Of a stretch of 10,817 nt of DNA, positions 8,135 through 10,817 are shown one piece after another. Within the stretch, counting starts at the first letter, position 1. Each line of letters opens with the position of its first letter. The notes beneath the pieces are model-generated. The model was given only the letters and a program-made list of their open reading frames with translations. It ran no database searches and was not told the origin of the DNA. The translations under genes and the position numbers were made by a program. Source of the stretch: an uncultured Nitrospinaceae bacterium (GTDB lineage: Bacteria > Nitrospinota > Nitrospinia > Nitrospinales > VA-1); NCBI GenBank assembly GCA_938073925.1, contig CALJGH010000059.1:1-10817 (forward strand), written 5' to 3'.

Positions 8135-8437
8135 CTATATTTTTAACTTAATTTTTTCCACCAGGTTTTTTCCTGCCCGGCTGTTTATTTCCTGAATGAT
8201 TTTTTTCTTTAAGCTTTCCATCGCTGGCAACCATTCTTTACCTTGAACCCGGATATAAAGTGTGCCTTGGGTTATCTTATCAATGTTAGATATATCTGCT
8301 ATTTCTTTTCCAACCACGAGGTTCCAATGGTAAGACAGCCATTCTTGTTGATCGTTCTGCAAACTTTCTGGCAGTGATTCAAAAAGAACTGAACTTAGGT
8401 CCGACCAATTTTTATTTAGATCCTGTTTTCTTATCAT
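8135..8437 (-). CDS. DUF721 / DciA-like protein
   Basis: This is a 100-residue protein of the DUF721 family, which includes DciA, the DnaB helicase-loading factor of bacteria that lack DnaC or DnaI. Family features are the W-x-x-x-VG-x-x-IA pattern (YHWNLVVGKEIADIS), the beta-hairpin GTLYIRVQGKEWLPAM, and a final helix KKKIIQEINSRAG. It is near the short end for the family and lacks the long extra terminal region of many DciA proteins. It is the first gene of the minus-strand run, with the TPR gene starting 30 bases later. The ATG has only a weak AGG about 10 bases upstream. Assignment to DUF721 is fairly firm; a helicase-loading role is inferred from the family. Confidence 0.75.
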   Translation of the reverse strand: MIRKQDLNKNWSDLSSVLFESLPESLQNDQQEWLSYHWNLVVGKEIADISNIDKITQGTLYIRVQGKEWLPAMESLKKKIIQEINSRAGKNLVEKIKLKI

Positions 8438-8491
8438 AACTCAATAACCTAATTGGTTTGACCCCAATTCCTATTTTAGCTATGTTAACGC

Positions 8492-8513
8492 ATAAGTTAA
8501 AGGAATAACTTAT
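8492..8513. repeat. Perfect 8-bp inverted repeat, 6-base spacer
   Basis: ATAAGTTA and TAACTTAT flank AAGGAA. The dyad overlaps the weak minus-strand -35 candidate at 8496-8501 and lies just downstream of the plus-strand TTGACC/TATGTT pair, so an operator role is possible. A second, mutually exclusive pairing AAAGGA/TCCTTT (8499-8504 with 8516-8521) overlaps it. There is no T-run on either side to suggest a terminator. Confidence 0.5.
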
Positions 8514-8519
8514 AATCCT

Positions 8520-8615
8520 TTAAATTCCTTCCTTGTGTAGAAAATCATGGCAAACTCGACATCCCATAGTAGGTGGCTCATGCAACTTAAACGGAGCGTT
8601 ACTAAAAGATGATTG
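8520..8615 (-). other. Short frame with CxxCH motif, possible gene remnant
   Basis: Reading the minus strand between stops at 8616-8618 and 8520-8522 gives 31 codons containing NAPFKLHEPP followed by TMGCRVCHDFLHKEGI. CRVCH has the form of a c-type haem attachment site, and an APFK-like stretch before a CxxCH-D motif recalls multihaem cytochromes. There is no good start or ribosome site, and the frame is short enough to arise by chance. It could be the end of a decayed gene, a very small protein, or noise. Confidence 0.2.
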
Positions 8616-8647
8616 CTATTTGCCTCCCGCTCTAGCGGTTGATAATA

Positions 8648-8675
8648 TTGATATAAAGCGAGTTCAAGGTATACT
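8648..8675 (+). promoter_or_regulatory. Sigma70-like promoter for the small ORF and glycosyltransferase
   Basis: TTGATA (8648-8653) and TATACT (8670-8675) are each one base off consensus and are separated by 16 bases. Transcription would begin near 8682, leaving a leader of about 30 bases before the ATG at 8714. No strong Shine-Dalgarno sequence follows. It is the best-looking promoter in the divergent region. Confidence 0.5.
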
Positions 8676-8713
8676 GTTCGATCAATCCATTAAAATTTAA
8701 TGATTAGAAACGT

Positions 8714-8902
8714 ATGTCTCAACCCATAAAACTTTCCATACCGAGCCACCCAAAGTATCTGGGTTTGATACGTAAAGTTCTTCAGGAACTTCTGGATTAC
8801 CATGAAGTCATTGTGCTGGAAATTTACAAAACTCTTTCTGATCTCAAAATCGAAAAGCTGAAAAAGTTGGAAGGGCAAAGCTCCTTCGCACAAACGCATT
8901 AG
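8714..8902 (+). CDS. Small protein resembling a shortened RsbW-type anti-sigma kinase N-terminus
   Basis: This is a 62-residue ORF. The first 27 residues (MSQPIKLSIPSHPKYLGLIR, then KVLQELL) resemble the start of RsbW/SpoIIAB-like HATPase_c_2 anti-sigma factors, where a strand and an IPS-x-P-x-YL-x-x-R helix come first. In that family the next helix carries the ATP-binding N-box with Glu and Asn (DEALTN). Here the similar-looking segment is IVLEIYKTLSDL, with Lys and Asp instead, and the linker before it is short. All later ATP-binding motifs are absent. The rest is a charged helix (KIEKLKKLEG). It could be a decayed remnant or a small protein unrelated to RsbW. A sigma70-like promoter lies 39 bases upstream, and the next gene starts 6 bases after its TAG, so the two may be co-translated. 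Confidence 0.45.
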   Translation: MSQPIKLSIPSHPKYLGLIRKVLQELLDYHEVIVLEIYKTLSDLKIEKLKKLEGQSSFAQTH

Positions 8903-8908
8903 ACTCTG

Positions 8909-10429
8909 ATGCGCCCACGTCTTCAGGTAGTCTTCCTGGGAATTACCAGCCTACTACTCTATTTATTCCTAACCAAAATTTCAACCGAGTTCAATTGGGG
9001 GGAAGGTTATGCCGACCGCCCCATTCTCACTTACCTGGGAATTTATTTTTCGCTGTCGCTAATCTTCTTCACCGCCTGCTTTATTCTTTCAAAACAATCC
9101 AATGACCGATTTATCTTTTGGACAATGATCGTCTTCGGTCTGTTATTCAGGCTTGCTATTTTACCGGCGCAACAGATACAAGAAGACGATGTCTATCGCT
9201 ATCTTTGGGATGGAAAAGTTTTTGCTAATAACATTAATCCTTTCGCGTATTCTCCTTCCGAAGTTCATGAGTTTAAAGAATTGCAAATTCAGAATCCCGA
9301 AACTTATTACGAAGTTTATAATGAAAAAAATGAACGCGAATTAGAGCAACTGGCGGAATTAAAATGGGAATCGACAACATCTCTCAAATATCTGGAAAGA
9401 GTAAATCACCCCAGCGTCCCCACCATTTATCCCCCCATGGCTCAATATGTTTTCCGAGTGGTTCATTTTTTTCAGCCGGATAGTATTCTTGCCATGCGAG
9501 TGGCTTTTCTAGTTTTTGATGTTCTGGCTTTTTTCTTCATCATAAGGATTTTGGGCAAGCTCCGATTGAATAGAAATATGAGCGGGGTCTACTTTTGGTG
9601 TCCACTGATGATAAAAGAAACTTACAACTCAACACATCTGGATATCATTGGTATTTCATTTCTATGCGGTTCGATTTATTTCCTAGTTAATAGCCGTCAC
9701 ACCTTGGCGACATTTTTTCTTGCGCTGGGCTTTCTCGGCAAGCTATATCCGGCTATCTTATTTCCACTTTATATTCAGGCCTGTTTCGAACATTGCAAAA
9801 AATCAGAGGGAAACTCCTGGCGGACTCCGATCCTAAATTCACTGTTATTTGTCGGAGTAATAATTTTAGGATATGTCCCCTTTATGGGAATCGGACTCCA
9901 AATGTTTGATGGTCTTAAAGCTTATTCTCTTTATTGGCAAAGCAATGACAGCATTTTTGCCTGTCTGCTTTTTCTTTTCAAGAACCTACCGGGAGATTTA
10001 AACAACATCACCTTTTTATCAAACTCCCTACCTGTGTTTTTGAGTAAACTAACTGTAGTTTGTGTTTTGATGGGAGTCTTAATCTGGCTTTTGTTAAAAA
10101 ATACTTCCTTAATTAAAGACCCGCAAACATTTTTGAAACAGTTTTTTATATTGATGGCATTGGTGTTTTTGCTCAGCCCTATTCAAAACCCCTGGTACTT
10201 GTGTTGGGTCGTGCCTTTTTTATGTCTGTTTCCCAATCGGGTGTGGATTCTTTTAACAGGCCTGGTTGGACTTTATTACCTGGACTTCTATTTCGATTAT
10301 CAGGAAATTCAATCCTGGAGCCAATGGATTCCCTGGCTTGAATACCTGCCTTTTTATGTGTTATTGATTTGGGATATGCGTAATAAAAATAGGGTGCTAG
10401 AGGCAGGCAAAAATAATGAAATACCGTAA
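8909..10429 (+). CDS. Multi-spanning GT-C glycosyltransferase (GT87/DUF2029-like)
   Basis: This is a 506-residue inner-membrane protein with about 12 hydrophobic segments, for example near 5-22, 41-60, 69-86, 197-214, 245-286, 309-326, 381-397, 410-460 and 476-489. Such proteins transfer a sugar from a polyprenyl-phosphate donor on the outer face of the membrane. Between the third and fourth segments a long loop (89-196) holds EDDVYRYLWDGKV (92-104), with acidic residues where GT-C enzymes place their catalytic Asp, followed by NPFAYSPSE and NHPSVPTIYPPMAQ (166-179). GKLYPAILFP (277-286) and SPIQNPWYLCWVVP (423-436) are further family-like motifs. The sugar and acceptor cannot be told from sequence. 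The ATG lies 6 bases after the previous ORF and has no clear ribosome site, so reinitiation is likely. The stop TAA is part of a 6-bp AT-rich inverted repeat (10427-10445). Confidence 0.85.
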   Translation: MRPRLQVVFLGITSLLLYLFLTKISTEFNWGEGYADRPILTYLGIYFSLSLIFFTACFILSKQSNDRFIFWTMIVFGLLFRLAILPAQQIQEDDVYRYLWDGKVFANNINPFAYSPSEVHEFKELQIQNPETYYEVYNEKNERELEQLAELKWESTTSLKYLERVNHPSVPTIYPPMAQYVFRVVHFFQPDSILAMRVAFLVFDVLAFFFIIRILGKLRLNRNMSGVYFWCPLMIKETYNSTHLDIIGISFLCGSIYFLVNSRHTLATFFLALGFLGKLYPAILFPLYIQACFEHCKKSEGNSWRTPILNSLLFVGVIILGYVPFMGIGLQMFDGLKAYSLYWQSNDSIFACLLFLFKNLPGDLNNITFLSNSLPVFLSKLTVVCVLMGVLIWLLLKNTSLIKDPQTFLKQFFILMALVFLLSPIQNPWYLCWVVPFLCLFPNRVWILLTGLVGLYYLDFYFDYQEIQSWSQWIPWLEYLPFYVLLIWDMRNKNRVLEAGKNNEIP

Positions 10430-10506
10430 CAAATTTCACTTGTTAAGAAGGGTTGGAATGGTTAAAGTCATTAAGCTTAAAGGCACCCCAATTAGATTAA
10501 ACTTCA

Positions 10507-10583
10507 ATGGCAAATATAACAGTAGAAGAAATTAGGTAGAAGAAATTAGAAGGTTACTCATCACCAAGAGCATCACCCACTAA
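10507..10583 (+). pseudogene. Disrupted original N-terminus of the pentapeptide-repeat gene
   Basis: ATG at 10507 opens MANITVEEIR and then hits TAG. If one copy of the 14-base direct duplication at 10522-10549 is removed, the frame reads on as VEEIRRLLITKSITH and ends at TAA (10581-10583). Just two codons after that TAA, in the same frame, begins the pentapeptide array. A helix of the type ITxEELxxLL before the array is common in pentapeptide-repeat proteins. Two lesions, a frameshift and a stop, therefore separate a plausible original start from the repeats. Confidence 0.5.
10522..10549 (+). repeat. Perfect 14-bp tandem duplication
   Basis: GTAGAAGAAATTAG occurs twice with no spacer (10522-10535 and 10536-10549). 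Since 14 is not a multiple of 3, the duplication shifts the reading frame that starts at 10507. Replication slippage is a likely origin. Confidence 0.95.
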
Positions 10584-10589
10584 AATAAT

Positions 10590-10817
10590 ATGGATTTTTC
10601 AGGTTTGGTGCTTTCCGGATTAGATTTTAGCGGGTTGACTCTTGCTTCGTCGAACTTCAGCGATACGAGGTTAATCAAAACTAAATTCGTTACGACTTTT
10701 CTGTCCAAATGTAATTTTCAAGGGGCAAACTTGACGGAAGCAGATTTGACCACCGCGATTCTCAAAGAAGCAGATTTAAGCCGAGCTACTCTCGAGAAAA
10801 TCACCTTAAGTAGAGCT
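10590..10817 (+). CDS. Pentapeptide-repeat protein, 3' end beyond the window
   Basis: The frame from ATG 10590 is open for 76 codons to the window edge. It has an unbroken five-residue period with Phe or Leu at the centre (positions 3, 8, 13 and so on to 73), fitting 15 consecutive pentapeptides of the A(D/N)LXX type, such as MDFSG, LDFSG, ANLTE and ADLSR. Such arrays fold as a right-handed square beta-helix of about four repeats per turn. Known members include gyrase-protecting proteins, but most have no known function, and nothing here points to a target. The ATG has no visible ribosome site and may be an internal Met used by default, because the likely original start at 10507 is disrupted. 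The long clean array argues that the frame was under selection until recently or still is. Confidence 0.8.
   Translation, partial: MDFSGLVLSGLDFSGLTLASSNFSDTRLIKTKFVTTFLSKCNFQGANLTEADLTTAILKEADLSRATLEKITLSRA

Larger units (their letters stand above)
8438..8713. other. Divergent intergenic region with promoter-like and dyad elements
   Basis: This 276-base region lies between the minus-strand DUF721 gene and the plus-strand small ORF, so it must hold at least one promoter in each direction. For the minus strand a candidate -10 is TAAAAT (8473-8478) with a weak TTTAAC at 8496-8501, 17 bases away. On the plus strand TTGACC (8458-8463) and TATGTT (8481-8486) are also spaced by 17. Other contents are the AT-rich dyad at 8492-8513 and a minus-strand 31-codon frame with CRVCH (8520-8615). 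A short CCGC/GCGG hairpin lies near 8627-8638. No convincing gene or RNA is recognised. Confidence 0.5.
10430..10589 (+). other. Gene gap with remnants upstream of the pentapeptide-repeat frame
   Basis: This stretch holds a 25-codon ORF (10458-10535) that has a good AAGG-type ribosome site before its ATG but no recognisable product. It also holds the disrupted probable N-terminus of the pentapeptide-repeat gene (10507-10580). The inverted repeat TAACAA/TTGTTA (10427-10445) lacks a T-run and is a poor terminator. No clear promoter was found. Confidence 0.4.

Noticed and set aside
8547..8612. Plus-strand 21-codon ORF beginning MANSTSHSRW
   Set aside because: Too short, no ribosome site and no recognisable content; the opposite strand reads more like protein.
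8690..8899. Minus-strand 69-codon ORF opposite the small plus-strand ORF
   Set aside because: No recognisable motif, and the plus-strand frame has a good promoter and a family-like N-terminus.
10179..10439. Minus-strand 86-codon ORF at the end of the glycosyltransferase
   Set aside because: Antisense to the membrane segments of a well-supported gene, with no domain or signals.
10427..10445. Inverted repeat TAACAA/TTGTTA as a terminator of the glycosyltransferase gene
   Set aside because: Only six AT-rich pairs and no T-run after it, so it is too weak to call.

Overview
The window looks like core-genome sequence from a Gram-negative, moderately AT-rich bacterium. Two predicted lipoproteins, one LolB-like, imply an outer membrane. 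A membrane pyrophosphatase of the K+-dependent type and a long TL5-type L25 fit a deltaproteobacterial or Nitrospinota-like lineage, but that placement is inference and was not tested.

From position 15 to 8437 every gene is on the minus strand. In the direction of transcription the order is: DUF721/DciA-like protein, TPR lipoprotein, LolB-like lipoprotein, ispE, tRNA-Gln(TTG), prs, rplY, pth, hppA. From the TPR gene to pth this matches an order known from gammaproteobacteria such as Pseudomonas aeruginosa (TPR protein, lolB, ispE, tRNA-Gln, prs, rplY, pth). Here hppA stands where ychF often follows pth. The genes are tightly packed, with gaps of 2 to 49 bases. The exception is a 101-base gap between ispE and the tRNA, which holds a terminator-like hairpin and probably splits the run into two transcription units. 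The genes serve isoprenoid precursor synthesis, PRPP supply, translation (L25, tRNA-Gln, peptidyl-tRNA hydrolase), pyrophosphate removal coupled to ion pumping, and the cell envelope.

Positions 8438-8713 form a divergent intergenic region. It holds a good sigma70-like promoter facing right, an AT-rich dyad, and a short minus-strand frame with a haem-type CxxCH motif. To its right on the plus strand lie a 62-codon ORF resembling a shortened RsbW-type anti-sigma kinase N-terminus, then a 506-residue multi-spanning GT-C/GT87-like glycosyltransferase.

The right edge holds a pentapeptide-repeat protein that runs off the window. Its probable original N-terminus, just upstream, is broken by a perfect 14-bp tandem duplication and a stop codon.

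No defence system, mobile element or CRISPR array is visible. The most notable points are the damaged pentapeptide gene, substitutions at conserved sites in the pyrophosphatase and in peptidyl-tRNA hydrolase, and the odd small frames between the housekeeping block and the glycosyltransferase.
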